Part shown: positions 16,187 through 25,600 of the stretch, in pieces
Layout: each line of letters starts with the position of its first letter
Numbering within the stretch: position 1 is the first letter of the stretch
Assembly (NCBI GenBank): GCA_964473155.1
Contig: CAYYNT010000029.1
Coordinates: 1 to 44,405 of the forward strand
Direction of reading: 5' to 3'
Source: JAJFUG01 sp964473155
GTDB taxonomy: Bacteria > Gemmatimonadota > Glassbacteria > GWA2-58-10
Length of the DNA: 44,405 nt
Made by a program: the position numbers and the translations under genes
The notes under the pieces: model-generated
Told to the model about the DNA's origin: nothing
What the model saw: the letters and a program-made list of their open reading frames with translations, nothing else
The model's database searches: none

Positions 16187-17512
16187 TCAACCGCCGCTCG
16201 CTCCAGCGCCCCTGACCCTGACCCCGAAATGCGGACCATGGTATGAACTGTCGAGATCATGCACGTAGAAAAAACTGATCCGAATCTGGCTCAGCGACAC
16301 CCCGGCGCCCACAGAGACGGAGGATTCGATTTCATCGACCCCTCTCGTAAAAAGGTCGAATTCGCTGTCACCAGGCTTTGACTGACGAACCGAGCCTGCA
16401 TCTAAATTCATTTCCAGGCCCGGCTCACGCACATACTTGTGTAACAATGGAAGCCTGAAAGGCAGCAATCTCACGTAACCCAGATTCAGCAACCAGAGAC
16501 GGTCGCCGCGGCGGTCAAAACAGTTAAAGTCCGGTTCGAAGGTGTCATAACCCTTGAGCTGCGCGCCAAGACTGAAAAGCCGATGCGGTGGAAGACGTCC
16601 TCCGGACGTCATGGCGGTCAACTCGGCGAAAACGTAATCGTTCCTTCCGGACATACACCGCGCCGCCATGATCATCAGTTGGTAAACCGAGTAATAGAAA
16701 TCGCCTCCCAGCGCCTTTAAACCCTTGAGCGCCGAGAACCCGGCCGACCAGCCTTCGCGGAAAAGCGGCCCGCCATATGTCCGTTCCAGGCGGCCAATCA
16801 GCTCCAGCGTAAAATCCCCTCCCGGAATCACCGGCGGGTTCTCTGTCAGAATATCCGGTTCGCCGAGGGTCCACACCCCCCTTTTCCTCAGTGACCGGAC
16901 TTCCCTGCGCGCGCCGTAAATCTCCAGGCGCAATACATCCGCCGGTTTACACCGCAATCCGAGCCTTCCGCCGCGGTCATCGTAATAATACTGGCGATCT
17001 TTGCCGGAAATAAAATACACCAGATCCGGCCAGGGGGAGTTTTCGCGCCAGGAGTCGCTGCTGGATGTCATGGCGAACAGATCCATGATGGCCTCGAACT
17101 CCCGGCGCTCCGAAAGAGTGTGCGCGAGGCTGAACCGTCCTCCGGCTGAATGGCGCGCAGACGGAACGAGTACAAAGAATTCCAGGTGGGGAAAAGCGGG
17201 ATCATCCACAATTTGTTTCAGCCCGGCGGCAGGCAGGGTAATCTCCTCTTTCCCGCTGATTGACAACCCCCAGCCGCCGGTCAAACCATCCACCCGGTTG
17301 TACGCCGCGGGATAAAAACCGGCGAGGCCTTTCAGATCAACTTTCGCGAACTTTCTTCGGCTTACCTGTGCCGTGGAATCCTCGGCCGCCCCATACAAAA
17401 CGGGTGCGACGCAAAGCAGCAGCAGGGCCGCGGCAATGGCTCCGTGGCGTAACACGAAGAGTGAAGTCACTTCGAGATAATGTTTTATTACCAGTGGCAG
17501 TGACGCTTTCAC
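16187..17512 (-). CDS. Outer-membrane beta-barrel protein (Omp85/surface-antigen-like)
   Basis: A 441-residue exported protein. A long signal region (about 1-43) is followed by alternating short strands rich in aromatic and charged residues. AAYNRVDGLTGGWGLSI resembles the NRVEGL segment that opens many Bacteroidota/Omp85-like barrels, and RCKPADVLRLEIYGARREVR and LSQIRISFFYVHDLD are barrel-strand-like. No POTRA domains are seen, so this is a bare barrel. The GTG start at 17512 overlaps the stop of the transglutaminase-like gene (GTGA) and has GGAG 8 bases upstream. The coupling suggests that the barrel and the exported enzyme act together, for example in export or surface anchoring. The barrel assignment rests on strand pattern, not on a specific family match. 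Confidence 0.6.
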   Translation of the reverse strand: MKASLPLVIKHYLEVTSLFVLRHGAIAAALLLLCVAPVLYGAAEDSTAQVSRRKFAKVDLKGLAGFYPAAYNRVDGLTGGWGLSISGKEEITLPAAGLKQIVDDPAFPHLEFFVLVPSARHSAGGRFSLAHTLSERREFEAIMDLFAMTSSSDSWRENSPWPDLVYFISGKDRQYYYDDRGGRLGLRCKPADVLRLEIYGARREVRSLRKRGVWTLGEPDILTENPPVIPGGDFTLELIGRLERTYGGPLFREGWSAGFSALKGLKALGGDFYYSVYQLMIMAARCMSGRNDYVFAELTAMTSGGRLPPHRLFSLGAQLKGYDTFEPDFNCFDRRGDRLWLLNLGYVRLLPFRLPLLHKYVREPGLEMNLDAGSVRQSKPGDSEFDLFTRGVDEIESSVSVGAGVSLSQIRISFFYVHDLDSSYHGPHFGVRVRGAGASGG

Positions 17513-19215
17513 CAGGGGAGCTCCGCCCGGCTGTCCTCGGTGATCGAAAAATCATCCGCCCACAGGCTCCCGTCCAAAGCCTGAACCCCGGCCATCAGGT
17601 GAGTCGTGCGGGCGGTCAGGCGCGTTTTAAGCTCGTAGCAGCGCCACTGCCTGTCCAAGCTGACTCTCCGCTGCCAGATCGCCTGTGAGGCCGGTCCGCC
17701 AGGAGTTGAATCCTTGAGGTAGACAGTCGCCTCGCGCGCGTTGCTGTCAGCCCGCAGCCAGACCCGCAGAGTGACATCCGATGCCGGATTCACCCGGAAC
17801 GATCCGCTTGCCAGGCGCGCCCAGATTTTATTCCGGTTAATTGTAATCCTGAAACAACGATTCCCTGAATGCGGTTTGTCCTCGACCGGTCCGCTGAACG
17901 AGGGCTTCTGCCATTCATCCGTGTAGATCATGCGCCATCCGCCTGCCGGATTTCCGTTCCATGCCGTCCTGGCTGCATCTTCAGCTTCGAAGCCAGCGTC
18001 CGGGATTTCAAAAACGGACACGACCGGGGGCCGCAGTTCCTCTGGATTGTACTCCAGCACCGCGCGGCTCACCCCTCCGAAACGTCCCCATTTGTTCCTC
18101 GTTTTCAGTTCCAGGCTGTTCAGTCCGGATTTAAGCTCCCATAGAAATCTGCTCCCGCAAGCCTCCCACTGCCCGTTATCCAGTTTCCGGTAATAACTGT
18201 CGAACTCGGGAGTGTGCGTATCGAGACTCACATCCAGCGCACCCTCGCGGGTTACAGGACGGCGTAAGTCCATCTCCACTTCATTCAACGGAAAATTCCA
18301 GTCCCTCTCCTCCCGCACCACCGGGCAGACCAGCGGCGGCGGATCGCCAGGCTCCCACCAGGCCAGGTGTTCCAGGGAAGTCAGAAGCGGGTCGTTGAGC
18401 TGGTTGTTGGGCTGGAGATAACCGTCGGTCACATCATTCGATTTCGGCGCAGGAGGATTGGAAAGAAAATCATTGCGCGGGATCATGCGCACGTAGATAT
18501 AGCAGGCGCTTTCCGCCGGTATGCTGTCCTGTGTCCGTTCCGGCTGCCAGCGATTGGGATTGATGTTAATCTCCCAGACTCCGGAGCCTTTGAGGCTTCC
18601 GGTCGCCCGGCTCATTTTGTACAGGTCCAGCGCCCCCAGCGGGACCCCGTCTTTTCTGTAATAATTAGCTGTCCAGGCATCCAGCAGTATCCATCTGCCA
18701 TAATCATTGGACCAGAATTCGTGCGAATGATGCCAATGGCAGGGCACGATCCGGCTGACCAGCCCGATCGAGGCCAGGGCCTGCATGGTCACAAGCTGCT
18801 TGTAGGTGCACCAGTACTGTTCACCCTGGGACACGCGGTCGAGCAGTCCGAGAGCGTTCCAGGACGGATACTCGACCGGCGCGCTGTGCGCCCAAAGGTT
18901 GCAGACTTTCAGAGCGATCCGCGCGGCAGCCTCCAGGTCGTCCTTTGCACTGTTCACCAGCTCATCCAGTCCGAGCCGCTGCCTCAGCTCATCGAGCTGC
19001 GGTTCATCCTGGCGCTGGAAATGGAATTCGTAGGGCGGACGGCGCGCCGAACCGTTCACGAACTCGCGGAAATGTATCCCGTGCATGGCGGCTGAATCGG
19101 TCTCGGAATTCGGAATCCAGTACTCGTATCCCACTCTCGCGGATTTGTCTCCGGCGGACAGGATACCGGAAGCAGCCAGGAGAAATGCAAAAGTCAATCC
19201 AGCAATCAGGCGCAT
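17509..19215 (-). CDS. Secreted transglutaminase-like protein with C-terminal beta-sandwich
   Basis: A 568-residue exported protein with a signal peptide (about 1-21). A transglutaminase-like core shows a plausible catalytic triad: Cys136 in QYWCTYKQL, His165 in HSHEFW and Asp179 in WILLDAW. The following middle region (about 230-430) looks like an Ig- or fibronectin-like fold. The C-terminal 130 residues resemble a carbohydrate-binding jelly roll (GNRCFRITINRNKIWARLA, VTLRVWLRADSNAREATVYL). Such proteins may be peptidases, amidases or glycan binders; crosslinking activity cannot be assumed. The ATG at 19215 has GAGAGG upstream. It overlaps the barrel protein gene by 4 bases. Confidence 0.75.
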   Translation of the reverse strand: MRLIAGLTFAFLLAASGILSAGDKSARVGYEYWIPNSETDSAAMHGIHFREFVNGSARRPPYEFHFQRQDEPQLDELRQRLGLDELVNSAKDDLEAAARIALKVCNLWAHSAPVEYPSWNALGLLDRVSQGEQYWCTYKQLVTMQALASIGLVSRIVPCHWHHSHEFWSNDYGRWILLDAWTANYYRKDGVPLGALDLYKMSRATGSLKGSGVWEININPNRWQPERTQDSIPAESACYIYVRMIPRNDFLSNPPAPKSNDVTDGYLQPNNQLNDPLLTSLEHLAWWEPGDPPPLVCPVVREERDWNFPLNEVEMDLRRPVTREGALDVSLDTHTPEFDSYYRKLDNGQWEACGSRFLWELKSGLNSLELKTRNKWGRFGGVSRAVLEYNPEELRPPVVSVFEIPDAGFEAEDAARTAWNGNPAGGWRMIYTDEWQKPSFSGPVEDKPHSGNRCFRITINRNKIWARLASGSFRVNPASDVTLRVWLRADSNAREATVYLKDSTPGGPASQAIWQRRVSLDRQWRCYELKTRLTARTTHLMAGVQALDGSLWADDFSITEDSRAELPW

Positions 19216-19377
19216 AATAGCCTCTCACATTACGAATTGGATTTTAACTTGTCTTGAAAATCAAGGCTTAAATATACCTGACAAAAACTATTTCGCCATA
19301 GGCTGGCATCGAGACTTGTATTCACGTTCAGTCACCCGGATCGGGCTTTGATCGTCCGATATGGGCGGCCATTCCGG

Positions 19378-19406
19378 TTGACCCTGGTTCACGCCGGTTA
19401 TATATT
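19378..19406 (+). promoter_or_regulatory. Sigma70-type promoter for the sigma54 activator gene
   Basis: TTGACC (19378-19383), a 17-base spacer, TATATT (19401-19406). Five of six bases match in each hexamer. The start codon at 19450 lies 43 bases downstream. Confidence 0.75.
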
Positions 19407-19449
19407 TAACTGCCATTTTGTCATACTGCTCACAAATGGAGACACATGC

Positions 19450-21039
19450 ATGGAACTCGATGATTACAGGATATTGGTCACTGATGACGATCAGGAGTCG
19501 GCCTCGCGGGTTATCGGCTGGCTGAGCGGGTCCGGGATGCGGGTCGAGACCGTGGGCCGCCTGCCGGGGCTGAAAAAGCTGTCGGAAGCCCCGGAAGAAG
19601 CCCTGATTGTGATTATCACCGGCGGGGTGCACGAGCCGGGGCGCATGGCTTTTCTGAATTCGATCAAGCAGGCCCCGCCCTCGCTGGGCGTTATCTGCCT
19701 GGTCGAGCCGACCGAACCGGAGAGCCTTTCATTTTTCGATCAGCTCGGGGTGGACGAGGTGTTCGAGAAGCCGGTGCAGAACGATGAGATCGTCCAGTCC
19801 GTAAGCCGCCTGATCGAGCGCAAGCGCCTGATCGGCAGCACGCGTATAATAGGCAAGACACCCTTGATGCGCGAGGTGATCGAGCGGGTGGCGCAGTACA
19901 GCCGGGTCAACTCGACGGTTATGATATCCGGCGAAAGCGGCACGGGCAAGGAACTCGTGGCCCAGGCCATCCACCGTCTCAGCGGGCGGCGGCTCAAGCC
20001 TTTTATCGCGGTCAACTGCGGGGCGATTGCAGAGGGCGTTCTCGAAAGCGAGCTGTTCGGGCACGAGAAGGGTTCTTTCACCGGAGCCACCTCCCTGCGG
20101 AAGGGGCATTTCGAGTTCGCCCACGGCGGGACAATCTTTCTGGACGAGGTCGGAGAGATGCCGCGCAACGTGCAGGTCAAGCTCCTGCGCGTGCTGGAGG
20201 AGCGTGAGATCATGCGCGTGGGAGGCAGTCAGCGCATAAAGGTGGATGTCCGGGTGGTTGCCGCCACCAACCGGAACCTGGAGCTCGAGGTGGAGCGCGG
20301 AGCGTTTCGACGCGACCTGTATTACCGTCTCAAGGTGCTCTCAATCCACGTGCCCCCTCTTCGCGAGCGCCGGGACGATATCCCGCTGCTGTTCGACAGT
20401 TTCATCCAGCAGTTCTGCCGTGAGAACAACCGGACTTTCGCCGGGATAGACGAGGACGCGCTGGAGGTGCTGAGAAACTACGACTGGCCGGGCAATGTCC
20501 GTGAGCTGCGCAACCTGGCCGAGTCCATCGCCGTGCTTTCGCCTGGCAGCCGTATCCGGGCCAGGGACATACCGGAACAGATATACCGCCGCGGCCACCC
20601 GGCGCGCCTTCTGCCGGTGCCGTTCGGAGCGGCCTCCGCTGACAGTGGAGCGCCGGTGTCGGAAAGCGCCGAGATACGCCTTCTTTACAAGGCGGTCATG
20701 ACCATGCAGCAGGAACTGCATGAGATCAGGCAGATGCTCACCGGTGCGCGCCATCATGACCCGTTGCGGGATTTCTACGAGAACGGGGAGGAGAATGTCA
20801 CGGCAGGGTTCCCGCAGGATCGGCCTGCCGGAGACCGCGACATTTCAGGGATCGGCAGCGTGCAGTTCGAGGAAGCCGAGGAGCAGGCGGCGCGAAAGAG
20901 CGGGAGCATGCGCGAGATCGAGCGCCAGGCGATCCAGCGCACCCTGGACAGCGTAAACGGCAACCGCCGTCAGGCGGCTAAAGTATTGGGGATCGGCGAA
21001 CGCACGCTCTACCGGAAGATCAGAGAGTATGGTTTGTAA
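19450..21039 (+). CDS. Sigma54-dependent transcriptional activator (NtrC family) with degenerate receiver
   Basis: A 529-residue bacterial enhancer-binding protein. Residues 1-120 form a receiver-like domain that keeps the acidic cluster TDDD (11-14) and Lys107, but the beta3 end reads ALIVIITGG, so the phospho-acceptor Asp is missing. The AAA+ core has Walker A GESGTGKE (161-168), Walker B GGTIFLDEVGEM, the sigma54-contact loop GSFTGA (209-214, a variant of GAFTGA), and arginine-finger region RRDLYYRL. The C-terminal Fis-type helix-turn-helix is in NRRQAAKVLGIGERTLYRKI. The ATG at 19450 has GGAGA 8 bases upstream; a longer frame from 19348 overlaps the promoter and is rejected. Without the Asp, activity is probably controlled by ligand or partner binding, not by a kinase. 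Its targets are unknown. Confidence 0.93.
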   Translation: MELDDYRILVTDDDQESASRVIGWLSGSGMRVETVGRLPGLKKLSEAPEEALIVIITGGVHEPGRMAFLNSIKQAPPSLGVICLVEPTEPESLSFFDQLGVDEVFEKPVQNDEIVQSVSRLIERKRLIGSTRIIGKTPLMREVIERVAQYSRVNSTVMISGESGTGKELVAQAIHRLSGRRLKPFIAVNCGAIAEGVLESELFGHEKGSFTGATSLRKGHFEFAHGGTIFLDEVGEMPRNVQVKLLRVLEEREIMRVGGSQRIKVDVRVVAATNRNLELEVERGAFRRDLYYRLKVLSIHVPPLRERRDDIPLLFDSFIQQFCRENNRTFAGIDEDALEVLRNYDWPGNVRELRNLAESIAVLSPGSRIRARDIPEQIYRRGHPARLLPVPFGAASADSGAPVSESAEIRLLYKAVMTMQQELHEIRQMLTGARHHDPLRDFYENGEENVTAGFPQDRPAGDRDISGIGSVQFEEAEEQAARKSGSMREIERQAIQRTLDSVNGNRRQAAKVLGIGERTLYRKIREYGL

Positions 21040-21114
21040 TGGCGGGTTTGAAACCCGCTTTCACCCAGGATTCAGCAGATTAACTCCGCAGATGGATTCA
21101 GGAATCCTTGAACA

Positions 21115-21151
21115 ATTAAAAGGGCCGCCCCGCTCATCCGGGACGGCCCTT
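21115..21151 (-). terminator. Rho-independent terminator between converging activator and pfp genes
   Basis: On the minus strand AAGGGCCGTCCCGG, a short loop and CGGGGCGGCCCTT fold into a long GC stem with one mismatch, followed by TTAATTG, so it serves the pfp gene. The stem could also act on the plus strand, although no U-tract follows there. Confidence 0.85.
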
Positions 21152-21176
21152 CCTCTATCCTATATTTGCATCCGGT

Positions 21177-22391
21177 TCACTTGTCAATCGGCGCGTCGCT
21201 CAGACGGCCCAGCTCCGGGAGCTTGCCCACCAGCGGAAGGGCATAATCCATGAACTTCTGGCTGATACCGTTGTCCCCAGCCAGGAAGTCCTTCGCCAGC
21301 TCGGTGGTGTGACGGGCCACTTTCTCCAACGGCACGACCTCGTATTCCACCTTGTAGGGGTTGTTGCTCACCCGGCGGATCGCCACGCTACCGTCCCCCA
21401 CCCCGCTTACAGCGGCCTTGACCGCCTCGACGCCCACCTGACGGGCCTCGAGCTGATCGACCTCGGAAACGATTCCAGGGAAACAGCGCTGCAGGTAGCC
21501 GAACGTATCCGAGCGCACGCGCTTTATGTTGAGCCTTTCCTTGATCAGATCGCTCAGGGCGTCGCCCAGCGCTCCGCTGCCGGACAACTGCACGTTGCCG
21601 TGGCTGTCTGTCTCCACTTTTCCACGGACCACCTGGATGATCGGCGTGCCGGACTGGTCGTGCACGCCCTCGCTCACCGCGATGATGCAGCGGCCGTATT
21701 TCTTGTACACGGAATCCACATCCGCCAGGAACTTGTCGATGACAAACGTCGTCTCGGGCACATACACCAGGTGCGGCCCGTCATCCTCGTATTTCTTCCC
21801 GAGCACCGATGCCGCGGTGAGGAATCCGGCGTGACGGCCCATCACGATGCCGATATACACACCCGGAAGGCTCCGGTTGTCCAGGTTCGCGCCCTGGAAC
21901 GCCAGGGCTACGAACCGCGCCGCGGAACCGAAACCAGGGCAGTGGTCAGTCTCGCGAAGGTCGTTGTCTATGGTCTTGGGGATATGCACCGCGTTAAAAT
22001 CGTATCTGGCCTTCTTGGCCGCCTCGTTGATGATATAGGCGGTCTCGGCGCTGTCGTTGCCGCCGATATAGAAGAAATAGCGCACTCCATGCTTCTGGAA
22101 CACCTTGAATATCTGTTCGCACTCCTCGGCAGTCGGCTTTTTGCGTACGCTGCGCAGGGCGCTGGACGGTGTGCGGGCCACCAGTTCGAGGTTCTCCTGG
22201 CTTTCGGCGCGCAGGTTGATGAACCTCTCCTTGAGGATGCCATCGACTCCGTTTAACGCGCCATACAGGTTCGTTATCAGGTTCGGGTGCTTGTTGGCTT
22301 CAAGTATCGCGCCGATCAGGCTCTGATTGATAACGTTCGTCGGTCCGCCGCTCTGACCGATCACCGCCGCGCCGCTCAACTGACTGGCCAT
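21177..22391 (-). CDS. pfp: Pyrophosphate-dependent 6-phosphofructokinase
   Basis: Reversible phosphorylation of fructose-6-phosphate with PPi as donor, in glycolysis and gluconeogenesis. The 404-residue protein has the phosphate loop IGQSGGPTNV, GGND (110-113) where ATP-type enzymes have GGDG, and PKTIDND (138-144), whose Lys replaces the Gly of ATP-PFK. The Asp and Lys at these two sites are hallmarks of PPi use. MGRHAGFLTAASVLG is the sugar-phosphate binding block. The ATG at 22391 has AGGAG upstream. The gene has a near-consensus promoter at 22468-22496 and its own terminator, so it is monocistronic. Confidence 0.93.
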   Translation of the reverse strand: MASQLSGAAVIGQSGGPTNVINQSLIGAILEANKHPNLITNLYGALNGVDGILKERFINLRAESQENLELVARTPSSALRSVRKKPTAEECEQIFKVFQKHGVRYFFYIGGNDSAETAYIINEAAKKARYDFNAVHIPKTIDNDLRETDHCPGFGSAARFVALAFQGANLDNRSLPGVYIGIVMGRHAGFLTAASVLGKKYEDDGPHLVYVPETTFVIDKFLADVDSVYKKYGRCIIAVSEGVHDQSGTPIIQVVRGKVETDSHGNVQLSGSGALGDALSDLIKERLNIKRVRSDTFGYLQRCFPGIVSEVDQLEARQVGVEAVKAAVSGVGDGSVAIRRVSNNPYKVEYEVVPLEKVARHTTELAKDFLAGDNGISQKFMDYALPLVGKLPELGRLSDAPIDK

Positions 22392-22467
22392 GCCATATTT
22401 CTCCTGTTTCGTGTTTGAGAAAAAGTAATATCCATTCGTTTAATTTCACCTGTTCTGAGTTATTGCA

Positions 22468-22496
22468 AAAATACACATCAGCCTTCAGAATGTCAA
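22468..22496 (-). promoter_or_regulatory. Sigma70-type promoter for pfp
   Basis: On the minus strand TTGACA (22496-22491), a 17-base spacer, then TATTTT (22473-22468). The -35 is a perfect consensus match. The pfp ATG lies 76 bases downstream of the -10. Confidence 0.8.
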
Positions 22497-22571
22497 GGCG
22501 GACAGAGAGTTGGGTAAAAGATAAATATTTACCGATTTGAGATTTAAAGAGACGTAAATCATCAGGGCGGG

Positions 22572-22601
22572 GAAACAGGCTCTAACAGTAAAAGCTGTTT
22601 C
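22572..22601 (-). terminator. Possible hairpin after the subtilase gene
   Basis: GAAACAG (22572-22578) and CTGTTTC (22595-22601) can pair just past the subtilase stop. No U-tract follows on the minus strand, so termination is uncertain; it may instead protect the transcript 3' end. Confidence 0.4.
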
Positions 22602-22604
22602 AGA

Positions 22605-25600
22605 TCAAGTGTTTCCAGCCATCAGACGAAGTAATGCCAGAAGGTCAAAAACATCTATTTTACCGTTCCTGTCCAGGTCCAGGGAGATTCTCTGTTCCAG
22701 CGACGGCGTATCCGTATGCCCGAGCACCCGCAGTAGCGTCAGCAGGTCGAACACGTTCACTTTTCCGTCCAGGTTGCCGTCCCCCGGAGAGGGAGGTGCG
22801 AAAGTGAACGAATGATACGCCGACGGGGCCTGTGGAGGATCGTAAGCGCTCTGTCCGCCCAGGTCCTCGGCGATGATGAAATAACGCACGGCTGTTCCGC
22901 GTTCCAGACCGCTCAACTCTCCGCGGAAAGTATCGCTCTGGCCCACCCGGACAAGCGCAAGTGTATCGTTGAAAACAGTGTCCCCCGCGGCATACACCGC
23001 CCGGACCAGCGACAGGTTGTTATCGCTCACGTCCGCCTGTATCCAGTAACGCTGCCGCCCTTGCGCCGTGTCGGGAACGGCCGAGGCCAGAGTGATCTCT
23101 GGCGGGTGCAAGTCGCTTACAGTGAAAGAGAATAACTCAGACGGGGCCGAGGCAGGCAGCAGTCCCTGGTTGCCCATGGCATCGATCACCCGCAGATAGT
23201 ATTCTACTTTCGTTCCCGCGCTCATGGCCGGTATTATCCCGGAACGCAGACCGGTGCTGTCGGCAAGGCCGAACGAGGATTTATAGAACACGGCGCTTCC
23301 AGCGGCGCGCCAGTAAACCTGGGCCTGTTCGATTTCGGACCCGTCCTCGAAAGATGCGCGCACCGCATAACTTGCAAGGCCGGCGGAAGAATCCGGCGCG
23401 ACATGCGCGGTGAACACCGGCGGGACAATGTCAATCCCTTTCTGAGCCGCGATCTGAGAATAGCGGGCACGGGCCGCGGCTGCGCTCAGACGGAGTTCGG
23501 CCAGGCTGGCCCCGCCGATCACGGCGAACGCCACCGGTACAGCGCGTCCGGGTTTAAGGAAAACCGGCCCGGCCGACAGCAGTTCTCCCCAGTCGCCTTT
23601 GGGCCCGGATAGGCTGTCCCGCTCGCCGCCGGTTGTCATGGCCCCGAACTTTTCCGCCGCGCTGAAACCGTCCTGAATGTCGCGCGCAAAATTCAGTGCG
23701 CGGTACCCGGCCACGGCCTGGGTAAGAAGGGCATGCCCGACCCAGGTCCCGGAGGTGCTGTCGTACATGTAAGCCAGGGCCGAGGCGCGGTCGAAACCGG
23801 CCAGGTCGTTTCCGCCATCGGCGCCGACGTCCCAGTCGATATGCTGGGCCACATAAAGACCGTCCACGTTTTTAGTCTTCGGCCCGGCCAGGCCGTACTC
23901 CACTATCACATAATCCCGGTCCGGGGTGGCGCTCCAGGCGTAGCTGTACTGGGTGACCGTGATCCCCAGCATTCCGCTCCCGGCCAGGCTGTCGTTGTAG
24001 ACGCCGCTTATCTCCTGATCGGCGTACATTCCGGGCGCGGCCTTGACCGTATTGCCCCCGGCCGCCACCTTGAAATCGTGGTTGAATTTAACGTCCAGCG
24101 GATCCATCCTGTTTTCGATATAAGAAACATCCGAGATCGTGGCCGGTCCGGTGGCCAGAAGAAGCGCGCCCTGGAAAAGCTGCTCCCTGGACTGGCTCGT
24201 TCCCCAGGGGTACATGAACCCTCCGGCGCTATCCGGGCCGTCCGTGCCGATTACGCCGTAGTTGGTGAGTGAAAGCCCGGCCCGGTTTATATCGTGGGTC
24301 TTGTAAGAACCTACCGGGACTTCCGGCTCTCCGCCCACGGCCAGGGCGAACGTGACCGTATCGCGCGCTGTCCCGGCGCTGAACGCCAGCTTGAACGTGC
24401 GGCGTTCCCTGCGCGGGATGTGCGCCCCGAAAGTGAGCTTGAACGGCTGGGACTGGTTGTCGCGGCCCTGGCCGGTGCTCATCGAGCCGAAAGAGGCCTG
24501 GGAAGAGGTGACCACGACATCCGTGCTGTTCGAAACGAGGCTTGCCGAGACACTTGAGGCCGATGCCCCGTTGTTGATAACGCTCAGCCACAGGCTGACC
24601 TGCTCGCCGGGGTCGATTTTCGCGTCCCCGCCCGCGCTCACGTTTATAGTCAGGATTGCCAGCGACGGGCGCGTGGGAGCCGTGATTTTCCCCAGAGCGG
24701 CCGGAGAGTTGACAATCCCGTAACCGTAGTAGTTGTCGGGTCCGGCGATATTCTTGTCGTCATCCGCGCTGTTTCGTATCGCCTCTGTCACCTCGCGCGG
24801 GGTAAGTTCGGGGTTGTACTGACGGAGCAACGCGCCAAGTCCGGCCACCAGAGGCGCGGCGAACGAGGAGCCGTTCATTCTCGCGTACCCTCCTCCGGCC
24901 ACCGAGCCGCGGGCCATCAGTATCTGGTGCCCCGGCGCCATCACATCCGGTTTTATCGTTATTTTGTCGCAGATTGAAGGACCAATGGTGGCGTGATACG
25001 GGCGCTGGTCCAGACTGTCGATGGAGCCAATTGAGAAAAACTCAGGATTGCTGGCGGGCGAACCGACTCTATCACTGATATTATTGCTTCCGTTACCCGT
25101 GGCAAGAAAAACGGCCGTTCCCATTGCGGTCAGGTTACGTATTGACTCCCACATCAACTGCACACAACCTTGTGAGGCGGGATCGGCGAACGAGAGGTTA
25201 AGAATATCCGGCACGTCATCCACAGTAGCCGGATCTCCATCCGGATCAGCCATCCATTGAAAAGACGCAAGTATCAATTCATTATTTGTACTTCCAACAT
25301 TATTAAAAGCTTTTGCCGCTATCCATTGGGCATCCGGCGCCATGCCGACCGTGTCCGCTCCGGTCTGGCCCACCATACAGCTCATAACCGAAGTGCCATG
25401 AGTTTTGGTATCAATGGTGTACAGGTCATCTTTTGGAAAAGTGCTGCCGGTCACAGGATCGTACCAGCTCTCGCTGACCGTGGCCCCGTTGGCCCCGCGC
25501 CACTTGTTCTTGAGCGCAGGGTGTTCGCCGTCCACACCGGAATCGATATTGCCGATCAGTACGCCCCGGCCAGTCAGACCGCGTTTCCAGAGTTCGCGGG

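Noticed and set aside
19216..19300. Minus-strand promoter for the transglutaminase-like gene
   Set aside because: A TATATT box is present but no -35 element with suitable spacing matches better than three of six bases.
19301..19320. Sigma54-like promoter TGGCATCGAGACTTG before the activator gene
   Set aside because: The distance between the GG and the downstream TTG is off by one or more bases and the GC of the -12 element is missing; a good sigma70 promoter lies nearer the gene.
21309..22256. Long plus-strand open frame opposite pfp
   Set aside because: Antisense to a confidently identified phosphofructokinase; low-complexity translation with no motif.
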